A stretch of DNA of 64,000 nt, from contig OX375879.1 in the NCBI GenBank assembly GCA_947359465.1, positions 93,939,630-94,003,629 on the forward strand, read 5' to 3'. Positions 1-10,848 of this stretch are shown here, piece after piece; the first letter of the stretch is position 1, and every line of letters starts with the position of its first letter. The position numbers were made by a program, and so were the translations under genes. The notes beneath the pieces were generated by a model. That model saw only the letters and a list, made by a program, of their open reading frames with translations, searched no databases and was not told the origin of the DNA. This DNA is from Metellina segmentata (taxonomy: Eukaryota > Arthropoda > Arachnida > Araneae > Tetragnathidae).

Positions 1-720
1 ATATCGTCAGTCCTAAATATTCGGAAATCGTTTACATTGCGCAAAAAATAATAATAAGATTCGAAATAAATGAAGTATCAGAGCTAAAATTTCATAAAAA
101 ATAATAATAATAATTTTTTGAAAAATAATTGTTTTTTTAGCAGTACTAGTAAAGCAAATCAAAGTAATCGTAATACTCAATATACATTCCAATTTATACA
201 AAACTACCAATTCATGGTTGATTTAAGTATACTTACTCAGGTGTTTTAGCATGAAACTCATCTAAATATAACAATAAAGAAATGTTTAATATTGCATTCA
301 CTAAACTAATAGCTAATGTATAAAATAAAAAACATTGCTGTCAAATATCTAGAATAAAATTCATGTGATGTCTACACAAACACAAAATTGAACATAGAAC
401 AGAAAGACGAACAGACAGACTTTAGCAACCAATTTCACTCATTAAATGAAGATAAGTACTAATTGTATGCAAATTTCCATGAAAATATATTAAACCTTGT
501 GTGCGTAGGGCACATACATACAGACAGATATCAAACGGGCAAGAGGTGGATTTGGCATCAGAAGTGTCCAAAACGGATATAAACTTGAAATGGGTCGAAA
601 ATATTCAATGTACAAACAAACACTCCATTCTTATTCAATCATTCTTATTCAGGATGAGTCAAACGAACCTTAAATACCACGTCAAGTTTTACAACTTGAA
701 ATTTTTTTACTTGAAGTATA
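1..720. other. Gene-free AT-rich DNA (probable SK channel intron)
   Basis: I see no exon, RNA gene or recognisable element here. The open frames are short and of skewed composition. Because the last SK channel exon lies at 3578 on the plus strand, this stretch is probably part of the intron before it, but that is inference. Confidence 0.4.
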
Positions 721-1330
721 CAGGGTGTTCGTAAACTATTTAGAAAAAATTGAAAGGTGGATAGTACCCATCAAGACAACCAATATTTTCTATAGAACCT
801 ATGATCGCAATCCACACACACACTCAGAGTGTCAGAAAAGTGAAACTTAGAAACACGTCCAACAATCACATGTCCTCACTTCTGACATCAATTCTGCTCT
901 GTCAGGAAAGCAGCACTTCTCCATAATATCATCGTGCGGCATTCGTCGTGTGCAAATGTCTATTGCGAAGACGCAGCACTGACACTTGCGGCTGATTGAC
1001 TGATCAATGTCGATCAAGTGAAAGCCAGCTGAATCAAACGTTAAGGACATGTGGTTTCAGCAAGATGGAGCCCGACACACTTTATATTACCGCGGCCCTA
1101 ACAGTTCTGAATGCCAGATAACGCGGACGGGGGATTGGACGTGATGGATCTTTCGCGTGGCCTCTACGCTCACCGGACCTGAATCCATTGAACTTTTTGT
1201 GAGGCCACGAAATCATTGGTGTACGAGACACCTGTAGACTCTGCGGAGAATCTCGTTGCAAAAATCCTTGTTGCAGCAGACAAGATCAATACGACACCAG
1301 GAATCTACGAGAGGGGGCGTCAGTCTTATG
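721..1330 (+). pseudogene. Tc1/mariner-type transposase remnant
   Basis: The segment starts with CAGGGTGTTCGTAAA, which recurs at 3059 with the same following 80 bases, so 721 is probably an element terminus. From about 1051 the plus strand encodes, across several frames, fragments typical of DDE transposases of the Tc1/mariner group: a MWFQQDGA block followed about 35 codons later by WPLRSPDLNPLNF. In the family these surround the second catalytic Asp and the region leading to the third acidic residue. Stops and frameshifts interrupt the frame, so it is dead. The segment before 1051 should hold the first half of the transposase but I cannot read it confidently. The right end is not defined. 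Confidence 0.6.
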
Positions 1331-2542
1331 AAAAATAACAGAGGAAACACCGTCGTCAGTACAATTAAAGTCAAATGTCATTTTTTAATCTGGAACTCTT
1401 CCTGCTATATATCGTCTACAAAGTTTGATATTTTTCGTCTGCGTGACAATATTATACCGGAAATAAAAATAATCTGGTTAATGAGAGAAGTTTTTGGTGC
1501 CAACAAACAAACCGTTTTATTTCCGCTAATCAAATGTTCTGACACGATATATATACTTAACCTTAAAATGGAGTTTATCGCCGTTTTGGTGACGTTTCGT
1601 GTTTAATCTAATTGGCGTATTTGGATTCTGACATAATTAAAACAAGTCAAGTGATGTCACATTCGGAATACGTAAAGGAATACGTTCCGCCTAACACACA
1701 CAAAACACCTCATTACATTAAACGACAGAAAATGCCTCTTATACAGGGCGTTCAAAATCGACAGTACAATAATCATACCATGCGATTTCTTATCGAAAAC
1801 AAACCCAAAAAGTATTTTCCGTTTTTGGATTGGATGTGGTACGAGCACATGCGTATCTGCAATTATTAGTTCAAAGCACACACATTCAGATTTGCAAATC
1901 CATCTTTACCTTCGTACGTACGTCTAGCTCAGGTACCCGCAACTCTGGAGACGCAAAAGGGTAGTTTGATGCTTTTGGAACTGAAATTTTAAACTATTGA
2001 GACGGATGTTTCGAAGCGTCAGATATCTTCGAAATGTCTACGTCCAATCCAACCCCCCCCCCACTTTTTGTGTTAGTTTTTGACAAGAAATTGCGTGATA
2101 TTTGATGATTGTGAGTTCAATTTTGACAACAGTATATTTTTTCAAAAAGGCTTTTTTGTATATCGGTTCGACAATAGCAAGCAACTTCAGGAGTGTACCT
2201 ACAAAAGAGAATATTGGAATTTGAAGTCTTTCCATACTTTCAAAATGTAAAATCACCCTTATTTAATCTGTCTATCCGTCAAAATTCATATATGAAAATA
2301 TGTTTTGGACATTTTCTTCGTGTTACTAGCAAAAAAAATCCCATTCACAAAAGAGTCGAATCATTTATTCTCAAGTTTGCAACAAAATTAAATTAAATAT
2401 TATTTTGTATCACCTTTGAAAAACGATTGAATCGTTTGTAGCCAAGACCGAAAAGGTTTTACAATTTTACTAATAAGAGAAGATGAATTCCGTTAAGTCT
2501 TAAGTATAGCACCAAATTATTGAAATAGTCCCTATAAAACGT
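1331..2542. other. Uncharacterised intronic or repeat DNA
   Basis: Open frames of up to 116 codons exist but show no recognisable domain, no splice-flanked structure and no family resemblance. Part may be the 3' portion of the transposon at 721. A GGGCGTTCAAAATCG block near 1747 is reminiscent of transposon ends but has no partner that I could find. Confidence 0.3.
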
Positions 2543-2550
2543 GCCTGTAG

Positions 2551-3027
2551 TAGGGATGCGACATCGACAGCAAAACATCGATGTTTGAAACATCTATGTT
2601 CAAAATTAAAACATCAATGTTGATAATGCATCGCCTACAAACCATCGATGTTTTTAAAATTCATTGTATTTAAACTTTTCCCCCCATTTCTTAAAACTGG
2701 TTTAGCAATTAGTGATGTGACATCGGCTTCAATACAACGATGTTTTTTATAAAACATCACCCTTCATCAACCTTATAAACAGACCCTTCACCCTTGGCCA
2801 CTTTGGTCTAAAAGTATGTCAAATTTGCTAATTATAAAAATTATGCTAATTTGTTATTTTTAAAATTTTTATAACGGTACTTTTTTACTTAAAAATAAAA
2901 CATCGACAGCGTAAAAACATCGACAAGTATAAACATCGATGTTACAAAAACATCGACTCCAATACATCGATGTTTTTTTTAAAAACATCGATGTTTTGAA
3001 AACATCGACATCGATGTCGCATCCCTA
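2551..3027. mobile_element. hAT-type MITE rich in CATCGATG motifs
   Basis: A 477-bp non-coding element with terminal inverted repeats: TAGGGATGCGACATCGA at the left and its complement ending in GATGTCGCATCCCTA at the right. It is flanked by a perfect 8-bp target-site duplication GCCTGTAG (2543-2550 and 3028-3035), the size made by hAT transposases. The subterminal regions are packed with copies of ACATCGATGTT-like palindromes, probably transposase-binding sites. No coding capacity. It lies in the presumed last intron of the SK channel gene. Confidence 0.85.
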
Positions 3028-3058
3028 GCCTGTAGTAGAACGTTCTAAAACTATTCTA

Positions 3059-3139
3059 CAGGGTGTTCGTAAATGGCCTAGAAAAAAATTGAAGGGGTGA
3101 TAGTACCCATCAAGACGACCAATATCTACAATGGAACCT
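3059..3139 (+). repeat. Second copy of the CAGGGTGTTCGTAAA transposon terminus
   Basis: About 80 bp match the start of the element at 721, including the blocks GATAGTACCCATCAAGAC and CCAATAT. It has the same orientation and runs directly into the foldback at 3140, so this may be an internally deleted relative of the same Tc1/mariner-like element. Confidence 0.65.
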
Positions 3140-3288
3140 AAAATTCTTAAAAGGTTTATTTGGAGGAAAGAGAAATTCAGTAGAGCAAACAGAAGTGGAA
3201 TCGGAATAATACGTTGATTATTCCGATTCCACTTCTGTTATGCTTTACTGAATTTCTCTTTCCTCAAAATAAACCTTTTAAGAATTTT
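3140..3288. repeat. Long near-perfect inverted repeat (foldback)
   Basis: Arms of about 71 bp (3140-3210 and 3217-3288) are reverse complements with only a few mismatches or single-base indels, separated by 6 bp (ACGTTG). Transcribed RNA would form a hairpin of roughly 70 bp, longer than a usual animal pre-miRNA. It abuts a transposon terminus, so a foldback or MITE origin is more likely than a gene. Confidence 0.8.
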
Positions 3289-3324
3289 AATCTTTCAAAA
3301 ACACCTTTTACTCTCCAAGTAGTA

Positions 3325-3475
3325 TCAACGAGATATGTCGTCCGTCAAATAATTGTCTAGATATCTCGTCATTAAAATATTGCCGATTTAAGATCTGACC
3401 AGTTTTCTTCTACTGACGAGATATCTCGTCCATCAAGATCAGGTCAATTTTGCTAAGGACGAGGTACCTCATTGA
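3325..3475. repeat. Cluster of GACGAGATATCTCGTC palindromes
   Basis: An exact 16-bp palindrome GACGAGATATCTCGTC lies at 3415-3430. Degenerate copies lie near 3328 (ACGAGATATGTCGT) and 3356 (GATATCTCGTC), and a diverged one near 3460. The spacers share AAGATC(T)GACCAG-like words, as do the copies near 6.7, 32.3 and 36.4 kb, so this is a dispersed repeat family of short palindromic units. Confidence 0.6.
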
Positions 3476-3577
3476 TACAACCACAAGGCGTGTAAAAAGA
3501 GGCTATCGTGTATTGCAACTAGTTTTACAAGGAACCTCACATACTTTCTAACGAAATGTTACGCGATTGTTTTCCAG

Positions 3578-3871
3578 ACATCCAACAGCATCTACGAAAT
3601 CGTCAGTGACCTCAGTCAACGTCAGCTGTCGCTGGAAGACCGGCTACAAGTTGCAACCGAAAGAATCATAGCCATGCAAGAAACCCTGGACGCTCTCCCG
3701 GACTTAATCATGTGCCGGATTCAAGCCTGCCGGAAGCCCTCTTTACACCAACCAGGAACGGGTCCTTCGTGGGCAAGCATTTCGTCCGTCAACCTGCCCG
3801 CATCGCAGAGACGTAGTTGTACTCTAGGAATCCCTACAATCGTGCCCCGCTCTGGTTCTGCGAACACTTAG
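3578..3871 (+). CDS. KCNN: C-terminal exon of SK (small-conductance Ca2+-activated K+ channel)
   Basis: A TTTTCCAG acceptor opens a 98-codon frame ending in TAG, markedly more GC-rich than its surroundings. The first 50 residues (SIYEIVSDLSQRQ, then a Leu-rich heptad-like stretch, then ETLDALPDLI) match the coiled-coil tail after the calmodulin-binding domain in SK channels, where vertebrates have MYDMISDLNER and IHALPGLIS at the same spacing. SK channels are plasma-membrane tetramers gated by constitutively bound calmodulin; this tail supports assembly and regulation. The last 40 residues are a Ser/Pro/Arg-rich, unconserved end, as is usual. The exon starts in phase 0. Transmembrane, pore and calmodulin-binding exons are absent and must lie left of the window. 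The paralogue cannot be assigned; arthropods generally have one SK gene. Confidence 0.82.
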   Translation, partial: TSNSIYEIVSDLSQRQLSLEDRLQVATERIIAMQETLDALPDLIMCRIQACRKPSLHQPGTGPSWASISSVNLPASQRRSCTLGIPTIVPRSGSANT

Positions 3872-4690
3872 TGCGGGGTTCGAAACGTACTACGAACCAA
3901 AACGACGAATGTGGCTGGGTCGGTCGGTCGTCAATTGATTTCAGAATTAAGGTTCTTGTGTTTGGGGAATCAACTGACGCATGGACATTCATATTTTTCA
4001 GCAAAGACTCTTGCCACGCTTCAACTCAATTGACATTGTCTCAGTGTTCAGTGCAAATACATTCTTCCTGACATTACGTGGAATCGACAGAAAAATTGTG
4101 AGTGTACATTGTTGTCACATCGACCATTATTTTCTTGAAATCTTTCTGGGAAATTGCCATTTTTAGGGTTTGCAGATTGTTACATAATACCATTTAACGA
4201 AAATTGTTGGTTTAGTGTTTATTTTGTGTTTTGTTTTGTACTTATGAACTGTACTTTCGCGTCAAACATAGACTTATGAATCAAAGGTTCGTATATCATC
4301 CTATCAATGAGTACAATCTGACATTTATCAGCGCATATTATTTCTTCAACTGTATATTGCGTTTCTTCTTCATTTTGTGAGTTGTTTCAGAAAGGAATAT
4401 CAAAATGTAAATATGTTCTTGGGAAACTATCGACAGTGTATCATAAAGATTAAACACATGCTAAATTATCTTAATATGTCTTATCTTTCAAAGTACCAAT
4501 TTGAAGCTGAAATAACAGAAACTAAATGTTAAACCAAAAAAAAAATCAGTTTAGAGCATCTAAAATAAATTGATGATTTTTAAAACAGCAAAAAAGAAAT
4601 TACTTTTGTATTTTAATACTAAACAATTAACAAAGAACCTTTATATTGCATTTAATTTAAACTAAAGCAATTTATTAATAAAAATATTTT
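3872..4690 (+). other. Probable 3' UTR of the SK channel gene
   Basis: Sequence after the SK stop is less AT-rich at first and free of recognisable repeats. AATAAA hexamers lie at 4564-4569 and 4677-4682; either could define the transcript end. The extent is inference, and 3' UTRs of this gene can be long. Confidence 0.4.
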
Positions 4691-6689
4691 TGTCTATGAA
4701 CTCCAAATCATTCTCAAAATAAATTTGAGAATATACAACCACGTATCGTTAGAAAACCTAAAACCTTACATCTTTAAGATTATATAAAACTTTAATTTCT
4801 TAGAAATAGGAAATTAAATTGATAGAAAAGTCCAATTTTGAACCATAGATTTGATCTGAGGGATTTGCTAACCTTAATAAACTTAAACGCTTAACTAGAT
4901 GTTAGTACAACAAACTGATGGCATCTTTAGCTGATATATGCTAAAACAATCTAAAGTAGTGAACTGCATACCATTTAACGCATAATGTTTAAGAGTTAAA
5001 CAAAATCTATTATATTAAAAGGCAGTAATAATCTAAAATCATCTTTTACGATGGAGTTATTTGTATGACAAGAAAAATTGTGAGACTTTTTCCTCAAAAA
5101 GAATGTATGATTGTATCTACAGCAAAAAAGCAACCGTAATAAAAGTGCTGGATCTCATGATTAAACAAACTTAAAACTTGATCTGTAAGAGATGACTCAT
5201 AGATGTGCACGTATTTTTGTAAACAGTACATATGTCAATCTCGTCTTAGCAACTAGAAAAAGGAAATTGTAGGAATTTTGTTAATCGCTCAAAAACTGTT
5301 GAGATTATATCAAGATTAAACCCTCTTGACACGACAATAAAATAAGATAAAATGATGAAAATATTGAGGACTCAAAAGCAATGAAGATTTTTTTTTGAAT
5401 GCTGTAAAACATATTGTGCATTGACAAGACCTTTGCATTGTAAATTTGCCATGTTTTTTTTTTTCTTTTTCATTTTAATACGTCATGCATGTATCAAATG
5501 TTTACTCATTGAAAGTGTTTCCAACGCATCGCTATTTTAATTTTGTAAATATGCTGAGCCTTAAAAGATAATATTGAGAAATTACCTTTCAGGAGCTTAT
5601 TAAACGCGAAATATTTACTGATCCAAGCAATGGTCCAGCTTTTAAAATATTTTATTAAGTGTAAGTGTTAAATTTGTAGGCCGCTGCTCTATATAAGAAT
5701 CTCGAATAAGAATTCAATGCCATTTTTGCAGTTGCAAAACATTTTGAAGATTTTAATATTTTGTTCCAAGTATTAAATTTTATTGAAATGCAATTTACAC
5801 TGAAAGGAAAAATCATGGACACCTTGGTAAGAATACAAAAATTCACATTATCCAATCACATCCAAGTACACAGTATCACGAACGTTTATTATGTGTTGGC
5901 TACAATCGATAGTTACTCGAACACGACGCTCAGATATCAATGGCATATTACATTTTTCTCCGCACCATAACGCTGTGTGCATCGCGAAAGACGAACAGCT
6001 GAATTAGTGAACATCGAAACTCAATTAGTGAACAGGGATTGTGGTAAACGCTATCGTTTAGTTTGACTTCAAGATAGACACATGAATTATGTATTTTCGA
6101 TGTCCTTGGTGGTAGTTTTTATCGTTTGCAGCGCGTGGCATAAAAGACATTGACTGATCAAAGTTACAATGGTGTAAGTCACTTTTTCAAAAAAGAGACA
6201 GACAGAGAAACCAGATATAATAAAACCAAATCTAACTAAATATAATTAGTCAGACACAGAAACCAAATCTAGACAAGTAAATCTGTTAACTGAAAACGTG
6301 AAGTCATATCTTTATTCACCGGCCAACTGATGACAGTGAAAGGTCTTTTTTTTCGAAAAAGCGACTTACACAACTGTAACTTTAGCCCGTCCGTATGATA
6401 AAGATATAGTTACTGGTATATTTCTCTTGCCACGACGTGTATGAGACGGCTGCTACCATTTCTGTAAAAAAAAATACATCCGTTGTGCTTGTAGGGATAG
6501 GACTGAGCAGATTGGATCTTATAATGGCTATAAATAAAACCATTCACATTAAAATTACCCTTCTTCGGGTGAAAACATCCCTGTACGGACCAACCTCTGG
6601 TGCAAAAGCCTATTCAGAACTGCCAACAGTTCTGAACAAGGGGCAGTTTATTTTTCCTACTTCGATCTTCATTTCATCTAGGGCAGTTT
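4691..6689. other. Gene-free AT-rich DNA
   Basis: No exon, tRNA or recognisable transposon was found. Open frames reach 108 codons (from 6437) but have no family resemblance. A CACTTTTTCAAAAAAGAGAC block near 6181 reappears inverted near 6345 (TTTTTTTCGAAAAAGCGAC, then the complement of TGTAAGTC and its neighbours), suggesting a small inverted-repeat element at about 6160-6385. Confidence 0.35.
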
Positions 6690-6755
6690 TGTCTCAACGA
6701 GATATCTCGTCCGTAGCCAAACTGTTTAGACCATGGACGACATATCTCGTCGAAA
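6690..6755. repeat. ATATCTCGT palindromes, second cluster
   Basis: ACGAGATATCTCGT (6697-6710, perfect palindrome) is followed by GACGACATATCTCGTC (6736-6751, one mismatch). Same family as the cluster at 3325-3475. Confidence 0.6.
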
Positions 6756-7837
6756 AACTGTGAACGTTAAATAAATGGTAATTCTTAAGTATTTGTTATT
6801 ACGATCGTAGAAATTAAACTAAAATTTATTGACAGTAAGTACAAAGTTAATATGATTATTGCAAGTATTTCAGACTCATTATATTATAAATATGTTCTTA
6901 TTTCTATCATTTGACCATCCTTTTAATTAGTAACCTTTTTTTTTTTAACTGGCCACTCTGTTTTTCAAGACTGGCCATTGCACGTCCAGCCCACTTCTTT
7001 GGTGTGCTAGGTGAGGTGCTGGCTTTGAAGATGGAGTTCTAAGAACAATATCGAGAAACTTTACATAGGATCTACGGAGAGCTTTATCACTCAAGTTATG
7101 AAAAGATATCTACCCAGTTGTCACAAAGCCAACATTATTTATAGGTTGATGTTCATTATTATTTCCTTGGTCAAGATAAATTCTAGACTAAACCCAAATG
7201 ATTGTGTTGTACAATTCACACAGCGACCAATTCCTGGTCATCCAGTAGCAATCTCACAGAGACATCGATACATTCTAAAATACTGGGGGTCGTGGAGCAT
7301 AGACTGGTCTGAAATTCTCACACAAAAGCCATGTATCTTGTGTGCTCGCTCCAAAGTCTACTTTGGGCAGTCCGATGCAGTTTTGAACCCTTAAGAAACA
7401 ATGACAGTTCAAATAAATAAATGTACTAATAATGCAACCTTTCAGTGTAAATCAGCCTTCGAAACTCAATTTAAATTAGGGAGATGGTGTAGTAACTGTG
7501 GAAACTATAATAAATCTTTTAAAGGCACAACTGGTATCAATTTAACTACGGAACCTGAACACTTAAATACTTGGGTTTGTATAAATTGATTTCACTATGG
7601 CACGTCGTAAGAGTAGTGATATAGTCGTATGGTATTGTACGCGTATATAAGTAACGCGAACTCTTGAGTTAAACGTTAAATTAAATTTTACTTGATGAGC
7701 AATATTGTTAGGGTATTGATCTTTAATTTGAAAAAACTCAAATTATTTGGATAGATTACGTTGTTTACGCATTTGAATCAAGCACTTTAGTATTCTCTCC
7801 TACATTATTATTTTTTTTGTTGGTATTCAATGAGGGG
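6756..7837. other. No supported gene
   Basis: Open frames of 98 codons (7098-7394) and 62 codons (7401-7589, with a CSNCG pair) occur in succession on the plus strand. I find no splice context, domain or repeat identity that would support either. Confidence 0.3.
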
Positions 7838-7839
7838 TA

Positions 7840-8636
7840 CAGCTACACTCTACGTTTATGAGTGATGGCAACGGCTTTGGCGATTTTTTTTGGAGCACTT
7901 CTAAAGTTGCCAAGTAAAGAATTATTTCCTAACTCTAATGTCACAATTTTTTTTTCTTTTTACAACACACTTTTTTAACATATTTCAGAACGTTTTAAAA
8001 AGTATATTTTTTAAAAACTTTCACAAAAAGTAGTAAGCTTAAGCACATATCAAAACACATTTGTGAACCAGCAGAGAAACTAAGCTACGAATGGTAAGAA
8101 TAACCTGAAACTTATCAATTACACTAAATACAGTGAGTATGTTGAAAAAGGAAAAAGATTTACAAAAGAAAAAAAGCAAGAAATAATACCTGATAAAGTC
8201 AGAATTCTCTTGTAAAAAAATAATGAAAACGAAAATGGTCAAAAAAACAAAACTCTTGATCCTGTCATGAAAACTATTATAACAAAATAAAAATTCCACA
8301 ACTGTCAAAATACAAATAAAAGGACCAATGGTACACAGAAAACGATTTAAAAGGACCAATGGAATCAAAGGATATTTTAAAAACAAAATAACCAATGGGA
8401 GGAAAGAAAAAATTTCAAACGAATCAATGAAATCAAACGACTTTAACGGATTTTGGAAAAACTTTCTAGAATATTCAAAATGAAAATTAAAAGTTTCCGT
8501 TTGCCGAGGTTGCCATGAAAACCACAACAACAGCAACGAAAGATGGGTTGCCTTAATTTATCGTAACTCGTTACTAGAAGTGCGCCAAAAAAATCGCCAA
8601 GCCGTTGTCATCACTCATAAACGTAGAGTGTAGCTG
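7840..8636. mobile_element. Tc1/mariner-type MITE with ~63-bp terminal inverted repeats
   Basis: Left end CAGCTACACTCTACGTTTAT (from 7840) and right end, its complement (to 8636), match over about 63 bp with few differences. The element is flanked by TA on both sides (7838-7839, 8637-8638), the duplication typical of Tc1/mariner transposition. The 670-bp centre is A-rich on the plus strand, which makes a 165-codon minus-strand frame (8536-8039) of Phe/Leu/Ile-rich composition. That protein has no family resemblance and I regard it as a composition artefact. It is non-autonomous. Confidence 0.8.
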
Positions 8637-8638
8637 TA

Positions 8639-9267
8639 CCTTTAAATATTCTGCTCTGCTTTTACAAAATAAAGGTTCTGAACGAGTTTCGACTGTTTAA
8701 AAGAAACTGAACAGAGTTAGAATGGCACTTGGTGTTGATATGAAACTTATTGTAGCAAAACATTTTTAAGACTTTCGAAGTCTTATCTGCTTGAAGTATA
8801 ATATTCAAACTTGGTAGTGATATGAGATGTTCTTGAAAGTATAAATTTCTCTCCAGAGCACAAGACTTCCCAGATACACATGAAATCTTTCGAAGGGACT
8901 TAGAAACTTATCCCAAAAACTTGTGCCAAAAAATGTAAATTGCAACTCCATTCGCTATTTTTAAATGAATTTTTTTACTTTAAATGAATTTTTAAAAATG
9001 GGAACATAAAATGTCATTTTACGGTAAGATTCAAAAGAAACCATAAGGCATATTTAATTACTATGCATGCTTGATGAAAACTGCTGTACAGTTATATTGT
9101 TACTGTAATTAATAGCAAGTATTTTCCAGTTTTTATTGTTGATGCGCACTGCTGTGCGTAATATTGTAAGTAGTGTAAAAATGAATATAAACTTTTTGTA
9201 TTGTTAACAGTGTTTGTTGTAATTGCTTGGAAATAGATAGTTTTCTCTATATCTGTACTTTCACAAG
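8639..9267. other. Gene-free AT-rich DNA
   Basis: No exon, RNA gene or recognised repeat was seen. Confidence 0.35.
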
Positions 9268-9735
9268 GCTGTTAACTAAGGTATGAGCATCCTTAAGAGT
9301 TATTTTGACAATTTTCAGCAAGAGTAATGATTTTTGGAGCAATCATTTTGGGAATATCGAACAACTTTAAAATATTCTGGTGCAAATTCATGAAAAGATT
9401 TTTCAATAATTGAACTGTATCCAATATTTTGCCAGTAGATATCAGCCTATTTGCAAAATTTAGTTTGGTAACAAATACTCTTCAACGCTGTGACTAAGAT
9501 ATGAGCTGTTAACTAAGGTATGAGCATCCTTAAAAGTTATTTTGACAATTTTCAGCAAGAGTAATGATTTTTGAAGCAATCATTTTGGGAATATCGAACA
9601 GCTTTAAAATATTTTGGTGCAAATTCATGAAAAGATTTTTCTGTAGATTGTACTGTATCCAATATTTTGCTAGTAGATATCAGCCTATTTGCATAATTTA
9701 GTTTGGCAACAAATACTCTTTAACGCTTTGAGGGG
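9268..9735. repeat. Tandem duplication, 237-bp unit
   Basis: The segment starting GCTGTTAACTAAGGTATGAG at 9268 is repeated from 9505 with a few substitutions. Both copies carry AGTAATGATTTTTG, TTTGGGAATATCGAACA and CAGCCTATTTGC at matching offsets. A fragment (TGTGACTAAGATATGAG) at the junction suggests that the unit was once longer or more numerous, as in a decaying satellite. Confidence 0.85.
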
Positions 9736-10236
9736 CTCACACTGATGTATTCACACGGCCAGTGACTAGTTTTGATCTCCTTGACCTTGGGATTCTTTCA
9801 ACCAATAGGTGTAGATATTTAGTCATTAAGTTATGGGAGAAAAGCAACGCTTGCATTTCTTGGATATCTTGTGAAGTTATATGCAAAAAAAAATGCAACC
9901 AATCTAATCTCCAATTTTGACAGTTTTAATTATTTCACTACCCACTTCAATAATTGACAATATTTAGCGCACATTTTCTAAATCTATGGATTTTTCCCCC
10001 CGTCATATCTAAGACCCCCTCTCGTTCCCTCAGAATAATATTCCTTTCATTTTTTAGTAGTCGAATAAATGTAGTGTAGAATCACGTTAACTATCATGAA
10101 CCATTAAAGATTGGTGCTCCCTCACGTCAAGTGACGTTTTCAAATTAACAAAATGCAACCCACAAGATTTCCGAAAATTATAATATTGCTTTTTCCACAT
10201 TACACACAGACTGACTACATATGAAAGTTGGGTAAA
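9736..10236. other. Gene-free DNA
   Basis: No recognised coding or RNA feature. Confidence 0.3.
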
Positions 10237-10559
10237 GGTAATTTTAGTTAACGTCGTACTAGACCAACACAACGGGCTATTGACGACGGTACGGGATCAA
10301 TCCCTTAAGGGAAAGAAACGAGGACAACACCTCGTAATTTTGAACCATGGTCAGATGACGAAGCAACACCTGAGCTGGTACCCCACTCGCCATACTTCCA
10401 CACCAACCCAACGTGAGGACTTTCGGCCACGACGGATTTAAGGTGCACCAGCCGCCTTCACAACATACGCTTACAAACATCCATGCCCGGACCAGGATTC
10501 GAACCAGGAACCTTCCGATCTAGAGGCTAACACCTTAACCATTATACTGGTTGGTCGGC
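10237..10559 (-). mobile_element. tRNA-derived SINE, family A
   Basis: On the minus strand the head reads GCCGACCAACCAGTATAATG, then a tRNA-like A box (GGTTAAGGTGTTAGCC) and a B box (GGTTCGAATCC), the internal RNA polymerase III promoter. The body passes through GGATGTTTGTAAGCGTATG and CACGTTGGGTTGGTGTGG and ends near GACGTTAACTAAAATTACC. Near-full-length copies of this family occur at 10849, 12873, 17751, 23074 and 52304. It encodes no protein; its LINE partner is not visible. Confidence 0.85.
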
Positions 10560-10848
10560 TATAACAGTTGGGATAATCCCTGAAAAAAGAGTGTGTTGAT
10601 CAAGAAGGTTAAAACTAGTTAGAAAGCACGCAGTGAAGTCTTTAGGTTACAGAACAAATATATGTGCGTGTCTTCATAACTTCTTATATATAACTTCTCA
10701 GAGCAGGGGTGGGGAAACCCTTGGCGGCAAGCGTGCCAAACGATGCACGCCAACGACTGCTTTCTGGCACGAAAAAAACTAAGGGGGTCACATTAAAAAA
10801 ATAATGAAATAAATTGATATTGAACTTCTTTTTCGCCGAGTTGTAAGG

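Noticed and set aside
847..1050. Cys-rich 67-codon minus-strand frame
   Set aside because: Antisense to the Tc1/mariner-like transposase relic at 721-1330.
6437..6763. 108-codon plus-strand frame
   Set aside because: No recognisable domain; it runs into the ATATCTCGT palindrome repeat, so its end is repeat sequence.
7098..7589. Two consecutive frames (98 and 62 codons), the second with CxC and CSNC Cys pairs
   Set aside because: The Cys pairs looked like a zinc ribbon, but spacing fits no family I know and there is no exon structure.
8039..8536. 165-codon minus-strand frame inside the MITE at 7840
   Set aside because: Phe/Leu/Ile-dominated composition from A-rich DNA on the opposite strand; no domain, no splice or promoter context; lies wholly inside a transposon.
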